A stretch of DNA of 64,000 nt, taken from the NCBI GenBank assembly GCA_947623455.1, contig OX392542.1, forward strand, positions 8,749,625-8,813,624, read 5' to 3'. Source of the stretch: Mimachlamys varia. Lineage: Eukaryota > Mollusca > Bivalvia > Pectinida > Pectinidae. Below are positions 1 to 11,106 of the stretch, piece by piece. Position 1 is the first letter of the stretch, and the number at the start of each line of letters is the position of its first letter. A program made the translations under genes and the position numbers. The notes below the pieces were generated by a model that saw only the letters and a program-made list of their open reading frames with translations, did not search any database and was not told where the DNA came from.

Positions 1-520
1 TGCTGCTATATTTTACTATCTATCTGACTGCATTTTGTTTTTCAATGTGTTAAGGTTTATAAAGTATTAACTATTACTGTGCTGGGATTGGCATTCCAGT
101 TTGTGGACCTTGGACCTTGGATCACTTACTAATAACTAAGAAATCACATATATCTTTCGATCTTTATTCAGTTTAGTTGCCTACTTTGCTCATCCATTCT
201 GGTCTCACTTTCAGCAAGAGCTGTTATAACTTGAATGTTTGTTCTCAAATACTCTGTTTCAGTGAGCAACTATATATGTTTTAACTTAAGTATTTTTTTC
301 TGGACTGTACAATTGAGTCCTACACTGTGTTTGTACTATTTTGACGTCTTTTAATCGCGTCTGAGGACGTTTTTTCAAGTATCGAATGTTGATATGCTAC
401 AGTTTATTATAATACGTTTACAAACTGTCTTGAGTAATTGCACGGTACATAATATACACTGTTTCGTTGTACAGGATTTTGAAATTATACATACATCTAA
501 CTAGTTTACTTCTAATTCAT
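1..520. other. Non-coding AT-rich DNA, no gene seen
   Basis: I see no exon-like reading frame, RNA gene or clear repeat here. The base composition is that of the surrounding intergenic DNA. Confidence 0.6.
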
Positions 521-731
521 AAATTAAAGGGGTTTTACGCACCTGACTCTTCCACTTCAACATTAGTTTAAAACTTTTAGATTCCCACCTTTTGCCCCCT
601 AACATCACTGAAGAGTCCTATGAGGACGAAACAGCTGTATGATGCAGTTTAATTCATTTTGTCTGTATGCTGTTTTTATTCCTAAATTTAAAAGGCGCAG
701 CATATGTGTGCGTCACGTTATCTTGCGGCTT
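521..731 (+). mobile_element. Hammerhead-bearing dispersed repeat, copy 1
   Basis: This ~212-bp stretch matches 7732-7944 in the same orientation along its full length, from the AAATTAAA/ATAATTAAA start through a shared CTAAATTTAAAAGG block near the 3' end. The two copies diverge by scattered substitutions, with the ribozyme core the best conserved part. There is no protein-coding capacity. Hammerhead motifs in metazoan genomes are known from Penelope-like elements, retrozymes and short non-autonomous repeats. A short non-autonomous retroelement is the likeliest identity, but two copies cannot settle the family. I cannot define terminal repeats or target-site duplications with confidence. Confidence 0.75.
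603..644 (+). ncRNA. Type I hammerhead self-cleaving ribozyme (copy 1)
   Basis: All parts of a hammerhead are present in order. Helix I 5' strand CATCA (603-607) is followed by core CTGAAGA (608-614, fitting CUGANGA). Helix II is GTCC (615-618), loop TATGA, GGAC (624-627). Core GAAA (628-631) is followed by CAGCTGTA (632-639). Helix I 3' strand TGATG (640-644) pairs perfectly with CATCA. Helix III is the minimal AC/GT pairing closed by an AGCT loop. Alternatively, the self-complementary ACAGCTGT could pair between two molecules, as known for short-stem-III hammerheads. The predicted cleavage triplet is GUA, with cleavage after position 639. Every invariant core nucleotide is intact, so this copy could be catalytically active. 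Activity is inferred, not shown. Confidence 0.85.
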
Positions 732-1527
732 TAAGTTGCAGTAAGTAATTAAAAACGTTTTATTTTTCAATGAAATACCTCGGTTGATCTAAACTAACTT
801 TGTCTAGGAAACAATTTTCCGACGATGACTGAACGTTAACTGTGTGGTTAGGAAGGGATTACGTGAAGGCAAAACATTGCTGACGGTCCAAGTTGTCATC
901 ATAAGACAATACCGTTGAGACTTATAACGCTAGAGTATTTTTTTCAACACTTGGTTGAGATTGTCAATATATTGTCCTAATAGATAATGTATTTAATGTT
1001 CATCTCCTTTCTACCCTGATAACCAGGGGTTACTCTCCTCTCACTTACGTTCGTTACACCCCTGGGATATATCATGGAAAAACTGAAGCGCCACATTGCT
1101 GATGAAATAAAAGAAGAAGCTCGATCCTTTGATGCACATCAAACATTTATCGCGGTCACCTACCGGTAAAAATAACTACAAAAGACAGGCATCAACCTGG
1201 AGATTGGTCAGGCCGTTTTTACCTCAGATCAATCTCACTATTAACTCCGGGAAATCCAGAGGGTAGAAAGCGTACATGAACGTAACCTGTGGATACCTAG
1301 TATTCCTATTCTACCTTATTGATATGTTTTGCTCAGCTCAGAATACTTTTACCTTTTCTTCTTCCCTGCTACTCTTAATACTAATATCCAACGATATATA
1401 CATGTGTATTTGTATATAGTGTATGTATGTACTGTAACATTGATGCTGCAGTTATAGTCCCGTGCAGTGATGCAGGATACCTGCATCCCTCAAACCATTT
1501 CGATGTGACTATCCCTTGCAGTGAATT
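732..1527. other. Non-coding DNA, no gene seen
   Basis: No supported gene or repeat. A short plus-strand ORF starting near 1427 lies opposite the exon-like segment at 1528-1710 and has no recognisable domain. Confidence 0.5.
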
Positions 1528-1710
1528 TTATATGATGCAAATATCTCCTGTGTCATTCTCAGGTCGTCGATGTGCCACACTGTGGGGTATAGCGCCGCTA
1601 CAAGGACTCTCCCATACAGTGACGTGTGATGCCCGTCTCTCCAGTACCATTCCAGTATCGGCTCCTGGTGAGGACGCGGCCTTTATTTGTATCTGTAGGA
1701 GTAACAACAC
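1528..1710 (-). pseudogene. Possible decayed kringle-type exon
   Basis: This GC-richer segment stands out from its surroundings. On the minus strand a splice-acceptor-like CTCCTACAG leads into it. One frame reads YWNGTGETGITRHC. After a one-base slip the next frame reads VWESPCSGAIPHSVAHRRPEN. Together these resemble the kringle pattern Y-x-GT ... C ... W ... PH ... PEN. A further frame change would be needed to reach a later Cys-rich stretch, and a stop closes the second frame. I infer a broken fragment of an extracellular-domain exon. The match is by eye and weak; chance resemblance is possible. Confidence 0.22.
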
Positions 1711-1789
1711 TACGGTATATATAACATGGATCAGTTATTGAAATCAAATCAAAATGGATTGGACGCATCAGTAGACAAGACAAACATCT

Positions 1790-4700
1790 TAAGTAGTGCG
1801 TCGTGTGGCCAAACTGTTGTAACGGGTCAGGTGGATTGATCAGTTTACTTTATAGACAGGTCTTCCTGGGGATATTTTACTTACTGGAAACTGTGAAAAA
1901 ACTTCAACCATTTGCGTTGCTGTATTATACCAATATGAAGGTAGGTTGATCAACCATATATGTTGAAAAATTGTATGATGTTAATGTAATGTTTTATTTC
2001 AAATCGTTCTCAGTTTTTAAACAATTTGTTTGAAAAGCTCAATAACTTCTTTAACTAAATACACTTTTCGTGTAAATATAAGGAGAGTGACCGGAAATTC
2101 GATTAAAACTTACAACATTGATCGTAATAATACAAGGGCAATATCTTAACAAGACATTCCTGAAAATGTAAGACAGGTAAGGGCGGACGTTATTGTAAAC
2201 AACCTTCATAAACAAGTATGTGGTGTTTAAAAATCTGCTCTTACTTGAATTCATCAACATATCTTTTGTTTGTAAAGAAATCGAAAGTTAACATGTTTTC
2301 ATTACATCTTTTTACGCGAAGGAAAATATTACATAACTCGCTGAGTGTAATATCGCTGACTCTATCTCCTATTAAGATATGAAAACCAACACTATGATAA
2401 GCCAGTCGTCGCTGAACGTTTACACACAATGATATGTGTTATCACGTGCTGATACTTCTCCGATATGAAACACGTCAACATATAGTCTTTTTTTATATTT
2501 AAGTTGTGTTATAAATCTTAAGATAGAGAAGCAAGTTTTGCATTAATCAGGTTTTGCATTCGCCAGGTACAGTGTACCAGGTAGCACATTATATATCGCG
2601 ACATCACATTATCAGTTTCACAAACACTTTGTTATCAATCTAAGTTCCCTGCAGAGTGGTTATGTATATTTACATTAAATGTCTTATGTACGCCTTTCTG
2701 ACAAAAAACAGTCTGGTGTTTGTAGAACGAATGTCTATTTTCGACGCACAAAAACACGTTAATAAACATACCATACCAGGTAAACATGATATTCATACGA
2801 CACATTTCCAGTTTTAATAAACAAAACACACCATCAAATTATATCTAAGGGTTTCCCGAGAATTCTTAAAACAACTTGGGAAATTAAAAACAAAAATAAA
2901 AACGACTGAAAGAAGTCAATCTAATGCATCCATAGTTCGTTTTCGTAATCACGACATAGTTGTTCACTTATACCAGCAATCATAACATTTTGTTCGCTTT
3001 CATCTACTCAAAATAGAAAAAAATTACCAGTAATTTGTTTTTTCTTAATGTCCATGGTTAGTGTCTTTTCCATCATTTCGCTCATCTTATACTTGTATAC
3101 ATATAAATTGTATCTTAAAGCAATCTGTGGATTTAACAAATCTATCTCACTATCTATCTATTTACCTTATCAGATCTCAGCGTGTTGAAGTATTAGTAAA
3201 TATGATAATCTTCGGATAAGTCATTGACTATTGACTATTCAATACAAGGACGCGCTGATATTCCTATGAATTAGTTTAACATTAATGAATAACGTAGCAT
3301 AAAATTGTATGAAAATGCTAGTTGTACTAATTAAAACACTTAGCAAAAGCAATAAATGTTATACATCAGGGCCATTACGTCTTGTATTCGTAAAGGATAT
3401 ATGTACATGTAATGTATTTAGTCCAAAGATATATATATATATCTATATTCCTACGAATAATTACCAGGAGATATGTGTTCCCTATATCTTCAATCATTAT
3501 AAGTACTTGAAGTTGAAATCTATAGCAATATTAAACGTTTTTTTACTGGCGATTTCAAACTCAGTATCAGTTGAAGGTACAGTTGTTGTAATTTGTTAGA
3601 CGAGCCAAAAGCCTAATATCATATCTTTCATTAACGAATACCTAACAAGACTGACGTTGTTGAACTAGTGTTCAAAGAAGAAAGTTGGATGGTAAATTTC
3701 TGTATAATGTTTATGTAAATATTCTAAATATAAACTTTGATACTAGAGCGATTAAGGACTTTGTTGGGGACAATCTGATCTGTTTATCGAGACCAACCCC
3801 TGACCTGAATGAAAAGGTGTGAATATTGATGTATATCATTACAGAGCATTAGGCCCCCAACTAGACCTCGCCGATGGAGATTTAAAGGGGAAGAATGCTG
3901 TTTCTGATTGTTTACTAAGAGGATGTATTTTAAGTCGGACATAAGTCGCCATCGGTCTGGCCTAGTTAACTCGTATTTATAATTGGTCTTTAGATATGCT
4001 ATAGACTAGGTCCAGATTACTATACCAATTAGTAAGCATGTATCAACCAAACCGTACACCCCTCATGCCTGTTTGGGAGGTTTAACAGTGATATTATTCA
4101 ATTATAGTCATTCAAAATATGAGCATGTTAATCCAGTCTACTACTTTCTTCATTATTTATTAAGCGACGTATCTTTCCAGCAAAAGAAAATGCATTTTGA
4201 GAAATGACGATTACAGACACAACATAAATGCAAAATAAAAATGCCACTTTGATCTTTAAACGCATATTTCAGTTCCATGTGGGGATCCAGTTATCTGAAA
4301 TGGCATCTCTTAAATTGAAATTTAGAAATGAAATACAAACTAACACCAGAAGAAAGAATGTTCATCAAATAACGTTGTTAGGGATTATGATTCTAATTAA
4401 GAAATGCTTCTCGATGTGTGGTCGGCGTGGCTGTACCGAGGGAGTGTACAGTCTGTAAACACTTTTAAAGATAACATTACAACAAGCGAAAGTTACTCCC
4501 TACGCGAATATAAAGCCTGACGAGTACATTAAGCCTACGCCAAAATAAACCATTACGAGTATATTAGGCCCAGGGAGAACGTGTATGTATTATTAGCAAA
4601 TGTTATGGAGACCAAAACATAACATCTACGGTGGAGACACATTTAGCATGGAATGAGATAAAAATATACGTGCACGTGTGCTGCAGATGTCGCCGCCAAG

Positions 4701-4970
4701 CTGGTGTGAAAGTTACACACGCAGTACGAGGCTTCATCATCCCATTGACGTTGTTACGTAGACGGACTGTGTCCTCTATTGTGTTGCGTAATCGTATTAG
4801 TGGTCGTTTACGTCTTAATAATAACTTAAGAAAATGTTTTTCACCATCTTTTAAAAAAATATTTCAAGGTCACATTATAATTCAGTGAAAGATATCTCTT
4901 TAAACATTACTGGTTTACAGAGTTAAGTGCCGTAGAAGTGTTCATCTTTTACCATATATTTCGGTAAAGA
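1790..4970. other. Intergenic DNA, no gene seen
   Basis: About 3.2 kb of AT-rich sequence. The only reading frames are short (at most 96 codons), AT-driven and without domain features. A short AT microsatellite lies near 3428-3442. No RNA gene or mobile element was recognised. Confidence 0.6.
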
Positions 4971-4979
4971 TATAATGTC

Positions 4980-5560
4980 GATTATGTCCAATATTTGCTA
5001 TTTAGAATGAACCCAATAGTATAGGATATTCGAACATTATGGGTCTCAAACATCTACTTTAGAGAATGTCTATTATCCAGGTTACGGCCCTTGCATTCAA
5101 ACATAGTGCTGCAGATGTCGGAAATGTACGTCGTATCTTTATTTCGCCCTCTCGTGTAAAGATTTGATTTCGTCCTTTATTGAATTCGCCCTCTCAAGCT
5201 TGGGTCCTCATCGTACATGTAGTTTAAGACGCAAGCCTATATTTGGAGAAATATTTGCCCTGTCTTAAATACGCCACTCCATTGTTTGGCGAAAAGGGCG
5301 GAAATAAAACGAGGGTGAATTACTTATGTTCAATATATACCAATGAGTCGATTGTCTGTGTATCCCAAATATGGACCGTTTAGAGAATATTCCGTATTTA
5401 CTTTTTAATCTATCCAGTGTATCCGATATATACCATTTAAAGTAAATTAAAAATGTGTTGTTTTGTCTAATATTTATCATGTATAGTATGTGCAATATCT
5501 ATCATTTAGAGTATATTGTATGCCCACTATCTACCGTTTAGAGAACGTCCATTAATTAGT
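4980..5560. repeat. Degenerate minisatellite-like repeat
   Basis: A phrase close to CCATTTAGAGAATGTC keeps recurring at irregular spacing: near 5003 (TTTAGAATG), 5056 (TACTTTAGAGAATGTC), 5376 (CCGTTTAGAGAAT), 5433 (CCATTTAAAGTA), 5502 (TCATTTAGAGTAT) and 5533 (CCGTTTAGAGAACGTCC). It is usually preceded by a CAATATCTA-like stretch. This looks like an old, heavily mutated tandem repeat with a period of roughly 30-60 bp. Confidence 0.45.
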
Positions 5561-6639
5561 GTCCAATTTACATCTCAATGTCCCCAGGACCTAATACTCC
5601 GAATATGTATAGTATCTATCAGAAAACTGAAATAGCTGCTCTCTAGAACATCTGTTACAGCTACTGTTAAGAGTGTGTATTCTATCATTGATAAACTTGC
5701 AAAGTTTGACGAGAAAAAAGTATTTTTAATCTTACTAAAATCCACAAACATTAGTGTGAGTGCACATCCAGGTACATGTACAACTGTATGCTACAGAATG
5801 TCACTGTTACCATAAAATATCTGTTATGTATAGTTTAAAAATTGATGAAGTCATGAACGTTGTTTGTGCGTAAGATTCATTAGCGAGTACTTTCGCTGAT
5901 GTCAACAACGGTAAAACGAATTTATATTGACGAAGCACTTGACGATTTCAATTATTGATGCAACAATATAATGCTATTAGCTGATTCTTTCAGACGATGC
6001 TATTTATAGTAAGACGTAAAAATGAGGATATAAATTTGTTATGAGTGCCAGCGTCTATCAACGATTTACTTATGTCAGACAAAAAGCAATGCGTACCGCC
6101 TGTTCACACAGACTTGTAAAATCGATAGGTATCTATAGAGGCATTCCAGAAAGTATAAAAAGCAGGTTATTAAAATCAAACCCCATGTGCTTACATACTG
6201 TTATGCATCATCTGATAAATGATTATACGTCTCAGAAAAAAAACAGCTTTTCAATTATACATACTCGTATGATTTGAATATTTAAAATGGAGACATATAT
6301 ACATTTCAGTACCAAATAAATTAGATTTTTTTTTATCTGTACTGCACTGGCAATTATAAAGTACCATTAGTCAAAGTTTGGTACACGTTAGCTTATTCCT
6401 TATCACGTATAATACGCACCAGATAGTGTTACTACATGTTTACTAGCTAGCTCATGTAGGAGCAATCATCCTTGTCATCATTCTGTCGTTATATGATGCT
6501 CCAATCCGCAGACTGTATTGTAGTAGGAAATGTCACCATTTCATCGTTCAAACATTTCATTCCTTTTCTCAACATTCAGTTCTTCACTGAAATCAATTCA
6601 AATTTTCTTCTCGTGTCTTTCTTACTATTACCACAAGCT
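5561..6639. other. Intergenic DNA, no gene seen
   Basis: No credible gene, RNA gene or repeat. The 78-codon plus-strand frame at 6041-6277 has no recognisable features. Confidence 0.55.
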
Positions 6640-6910
6640 GAATTTGCTTTTCTTTTCTTCTTCTTCATCATTTTCACTTAATACCCCTTCCTTCACTCCA
6701 ATATTTCGCTATTTTCAAATATCGTGTATTCTTGGAGTTTAATAGCTTCATTTTCACTCATTCACCATTAATCATGTCCCTTCCCATTCCTTTCTTGTCA
6801 TCCCATTTTCTCATCCCTTTCCCCTTTACTTTTACTCCTATAGACCATCTAAATCTCATTTTAACCCCATTCTGAAACATCCGCGCCATTGCACCCTGTT
6901 ATTGCATACC
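6640..6910 (+). repeat. Pyrimidine-rich low-complexity tract
   Basis: The plus strand is dominated by T and C for about 270 bp, with runs such as TTTTCTTTTCTTCTTCTTC and many CCCTTTCC-type blocks. A shorter similar tract lies at about 7970-8065. The short plus-strand ORFs over it are products of the composition. It is followed by a perfect 8-bp hairpin (AAGCATGG at 6937-6944, CCATGCTT at 6952-6959). Confidence 0.6.
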
Positions 6911-6959
6911 TCTTCAAATTCAAATAACCTTTCCTCAAGCATGGTTGTCAGCCATGCTT

Positions 6960-7731
6960 CCCACGCAAAACCCTGGCAAATAGTATATATTGATATATTG
7001 ATTGCTTGAAATGAGATTTGACAAACTGATCACTATAGGCGAGTCGTGTTGTCGCCGAGACATTGTTACGGGATTATGCGCCTGTTTTCCTACTGAAGAA
7101 CGTGGTATACTTGTCAGGTAGCACGTGAAGTGACGCCATCGCCTCAGTTAATCAATACTACTACCTACTAGTGTATCGATCTGAAAGATTGAAGTGTGTC
7201 ATCGAGTGTAGTATATCTTATCGGTTTTTACAATCTCGTAATGAAACAAAATATCCCCACGAAAGCGCTATCATCACATGAAATCTTGTAGAAATTCAAA
7301 AGATTTTGATCAATCAAGAGCATGCCTTTACTCCATAAAAATGGTTCTGGTATCAGAACATCGATATATACACTGTATCCATTAACATACCTTATAGCAA
7401 AAGGTTACTGCGCAAGGCGTGATAGTTTGTATTCTGTTGAAAGGGAGTTTTCAAACCTTGTAATATATGGGAAAATTGCTTCAAAATACATTTATTTATC
7501 TTATTCATTTTATTCATTTCAATGTGGTTTTACAAGAAAAGCATGTACATTATGCTAAAACATTCATCTAAATTAGCGAAAACTTTCTCTTCAACATGCT
7601 TATGTTGAACCAAATTAACTCAATTTCAATACGAGTTCATGCAAGGGATACATCCTAAATGCGCATCTCGAAAGTAATGTGGAATCAAAGACATACTTAT
7701 GTTGTGGGATATCAACTTAAAGGGGTTTCAC
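6960..7731. other. Intergenic DNA, no gene seen
   Basis: No supported gene. A direct duplication of AAAGGGGTTTCAC-type sequence at about 7718-7750 lies at the start of the next repeat element. Confidence 0.5.
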
Positions 7732-7944
7732 ATAATTAAAAGGGTTTCACGCACCTGGCCCTTCTGCTTCTACAGTAGTTTAGAAATTTTGGATTTGCAC
7801 CTTTTGGCCACTAGCATCACTGAAGAGTCCTAGGAGGACGAAACAGCTGTATCGTGCAGTTTAATTCATTTTTCGGCATACTGTATCTATTACTAAATTT
7901 AAAAGGTGAAGCAAATGTGTGTGTGTTACGTCATTTTATAGCTC
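7732..7944 (+). mobile_element. Hammerhead-bearing dispersed repeat, copy 2
   Basis: This is the second copy of the element at 521-731, in the same orientation and of the same length. Shared blocks run from the ACGCACCTG region, through CACCTTTTG, the ribozyme core and GCAGTTTAATTCATTTT, to CTAAATTTAAAAGG. The copies differ by many point substitutions, so the insertion or duplication is not recent. A spacing of about 7.2 kb with unrelated sequence between argues for dispersed insertion rather than local tandem duplication. Confidence 0.75.
7815..7856 (+). ncRNA. Hammerhead ribozyme (copy 2, weakened helix I)
   Basis: The layout matches the first copy: CATCA (7815-7819), CTGAAGA (7820-7826), GTCC/GGAC helix II (7827-7830 and 7836-7839) around loop TAGGA, GAAA (7840-7843), CAGCTGTA (7844-7851). 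All core nucleotides are intact. The 3' strand of helix I is TCGTG instead of TGATG. Pairing with CATCA therefore has one C-C mismatch and one G-U wobble. Cleavage may be slower, or this copy may be decaying. Confidence 0.78.
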
Positions 7945-10900
7945 CCGTTATCCAAGTAACTAAATGAATTTCCCCATTCCCGATTTCTCATGGTGGTATT
8001 CCATCTCTTTTCCCCTATCCTTTCCTGATCAGTCATGTCCTTCCTGTTTGCCTTTCTCGATATCAAAATCTTCTTACATACATGTTGATATGTCAACGTT
8101 TAAGTGCAAATGATATTATTTTGGTAATTGCTCCTAATTCAAACGGTATAATTATTGTTTCATTACCTAAAATGGGAACCTGTGGTTTAAACCAGACAGT
8201 GTTAAATATACCATTGCCCAGCACAATTGGCTATTTGATTCATTACCAAACATTTGTTGCACCGATCGCGAACAAAATAAACCTGACGCGACCCTAACGT
8301 ATCTAGTATTGACTAGCAACATCATTAAACAAGCACGTCACGTCGTGTACACAATATTAACAAAGACATCAGGATTAATGACGTCATCAAATTATTCTTC
8401 GTTCAGGGGAAGGGTGATGAGCTGTATTTACTGTCGTCCATAAGTTACGTCCAATAATAATGTCAGCTTGCACCAGCAAATGACGTCATACCAATTGTTT
8501 ATCGATATATTTCTAATTGAGAACGTATTTGTAGAAGATCCAGGTAACGCAGGGATAAAGAAGCCTATTACAAGTACTGTGTATGGTGATTGTGTGTATC
8601 CCTGCATAATCAAACGACAATTAATTTACTCGATGTCGGCACTTTTCCATTTCATGTTTACCTGCAGGACAAATACTGAAATATCTCATACCGTTCGTCT
8701 AATTGGAAACCCCGTACAACGAGTGAAGCAGAAAGAAACTAAAATCCCACTTACCGGCTTATTAGCTACTCATGAAAACCTCGTTCTTTGATTCTGGTAA
8801 AAATAGAAAATTCAGGAAAAAACAGAATTATCACAAACTAGGTTCATAAAGAACCCATTACTGGCATGCATATCCATTAGCACATTTATTTAGCACGGAA
8901 AACCCCTTGCTGTGAGATGGCGAGGAGTATGATGATGCTTCGTGCTCATAGCAAAACAATAGAAAAAATAAACAATTATATCCTATTTTTTGTATTTTTG
9001 TGGAATGTTAAAGAACCGCTTGTTTGCATAATTTACTAAAACAAAAATATAGACGCAGTACACTGTAAAACAGTTAAAATCATTGCAGACAGAATTAATT
9101 TAGTGCAAGAATGATATTAAAATAAACTGGAATAAAAACTATCCTGAATGTCCCTGACATAATTAACGAAACGCTGGAATAAAATTAAAAATGATATAAA
9201 CTGTATTATGCTGTTATTGTTTCTAACTTATATTTTCTAGCTGATAGAACTATGCTTACAATATAAAATATGTTAGTGTACATTTTTAGAATATAATTAT
9301 ATTAAACTGCTAAATAGTTCATATAATTAAAATGTAAAAGGGTAGTTTATAAAGGGTCATGTTTACAGCATAGTTATAATAAACTGCTACATTGTAGATA
9401 TGTTTTACCTGAAAATGAGCAGAGAGATTGTTTGTTTAGGGAATGTGAGCAGCATTTCTGCCTAACGCTAATATTTCATTATCACGGTGACAGTAATTTA
9501 ACTTCCAGATAAATTGAATTATATCACCTGGGGAGATGATTGTGGCTGACAAGTGTTAAGTAGAATTCATCAAAATTCTTTTCAATTTTTGAACCAATTT
9601 ATTTTAATACCCAATATTAAATAGCCATTGATATTTGAAACTGTGTTGATAGATTGTTTTAAGTTAGCGTGTATGGTACTGAAACATTCTCCATCACTTT
9701 ACCAGTTTGCCTATTTAGGTCTTTTGTTTTTACCTATCTTAGTATACAGCGTTGAGGTTTAAATAATGTGAAATATAGTTAAACTTCGTCAATAATTTGA
9801 ATTTCAAAAGCCATGACGCCAATGCGTGGAACAAAGCATTCATTCTTCCGGAAATATTCAGCGCTACGTAACTCGCAAACCGTGCCAGGACACTGGATCC
9901 GGAGATAAGCAGACGTTGTGTCCAGGATCGACCTTACTGTCCCGGTTATATATACACTGGCTAATCTGTTTAGATAATCAGTAATATGTTTATCTGTTGT
10001 TATCCTCTCGCGTGGGTTGTCCCGATTTTAGTTCTCCAAGGAGGTCTTCAGTTCATGTTGTCGTACCGTGTTAAATCGAAAGTCGAGGTTGATTAATCTT
10101 CATTAGGTTAAATCATGTGTTAAGTATAATCATAGAACCGCCTACCGTGTCTCCCTTTCCGCCACTTCGAGTCGTACCCTTATAAAACATCAGTGAGGCT
10201 TCCGCATTTTCCTCACGTCCGTTAAACATGTGTTATAATTTCGTTACTGCTGTGTCTCCGTGGATTATACACGGCTGCTGAAGAAACAAAATGCAGTAAT
10301 ATAACCTGTGTATGTCGTATAAATGGAAGCGAAGTTAATGGCTATTTGCATTTTTACCACATCACCCAACTTGTCACACAATTAATATAAAAGGCAAGGA
10401 GTACCAGGCAGACACAACATATGCAAGCAAAACAAGCAAAACTTTGCTATCACAAGGATATCAACTTAGTCTCTAAAATATTGTAGCATTTTTTTTTCTA
10501 TTTTTTGAAACGTATGTTAAATGGAAACACTGGAGGCATATCATTTTTATGCTTGATTTTTAAAAATTACACTATTCATTAGTATTTCTAACTCATTAAA
10601 AGTGACTTGAAATCGCATTTCTGGAACTTTTATCAAAATCTTCATCGTGATAGTTGCATGGGTTTCCAATGCTCTTCACAGGAAAAAGATATGTATCTAA
10701 AACTTCCCAATGTCCTTTTTACGTTACACTTACTTAGTAATCACCAGAAATTCACGGTGAGCAAGCACCTGTTTGAACATTTTATGTCAGCCTATAAAAG
10801 TTAGAAAAGATTTATATTTCATTTAGCTCTCATCAGTGGAATGGAAGGTGTAATGGATGAAAGTAATGTTCAAAGTGTTGAAAATAATATAAGTCATGTA

Positions 10901-11054
10901 AACATAACTGTATATGTGTATTTCGAAAAATTCATGTGATATGTTTTCGCTGAAGTCACGGCTCTTTGTACATGGCATGCTCATTGGAAATATACGTTTT
11001 AATTATAACAACATATAGCCGTTGCAGTTTTGTCAATTTCTTGTATTTACATTG
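7945..11054. other. Intergenic DNA upstream of the receptor; 5' exon and promoter not located
   Basis: About 3.1 kb with no recognised coding exon. Two perfect palindromic CRE-type octamers, TGACGTCA, occur 102 bp apart at 8379-8386 and 8481-8488. The stretch 8950-9420 is strongly AT-rich. The receptor's 5' UTR exon and promoter should lie here or further upstream, but I cannot point to them. Confidence 0.5.
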
Positions 11055-11057
11055 CAG
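11035..11057 (+). promoter_or_regulatory. Predicted 3' splice site before the receptor coding exon
   Basis: A T-rich tract ending TTTACATTGCAG places an acceptor AG at 11056-11057, 49 bp before the receptor ATG. An exon starting at 11058 would hold a short 5' UTR and the whole coding sequence. The matching donor was not identified. Confidence 0.6.
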
Positions 11058-11106
11058 ATCTCCCGTAGTCTACCACTGAGGACCGAAACCTTCCCCCCGT
11101 CCCAAC

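Noticed and set aside
6472..6742. Two overlapping plus-strand ORFs rich in Phe and Ser
   Set aside because: Products of a pyrimidine-rich low-complexity tract.
8468..8791. 107-codon plus-strand ORF and overlapping minus-strand ORF (8428-8613) with an acceptor-like TTATGCAG
   Set aside because: No known domain, and overlapping open frames on both strands suggest chance. One splice-like signal is not enough to call an exon.
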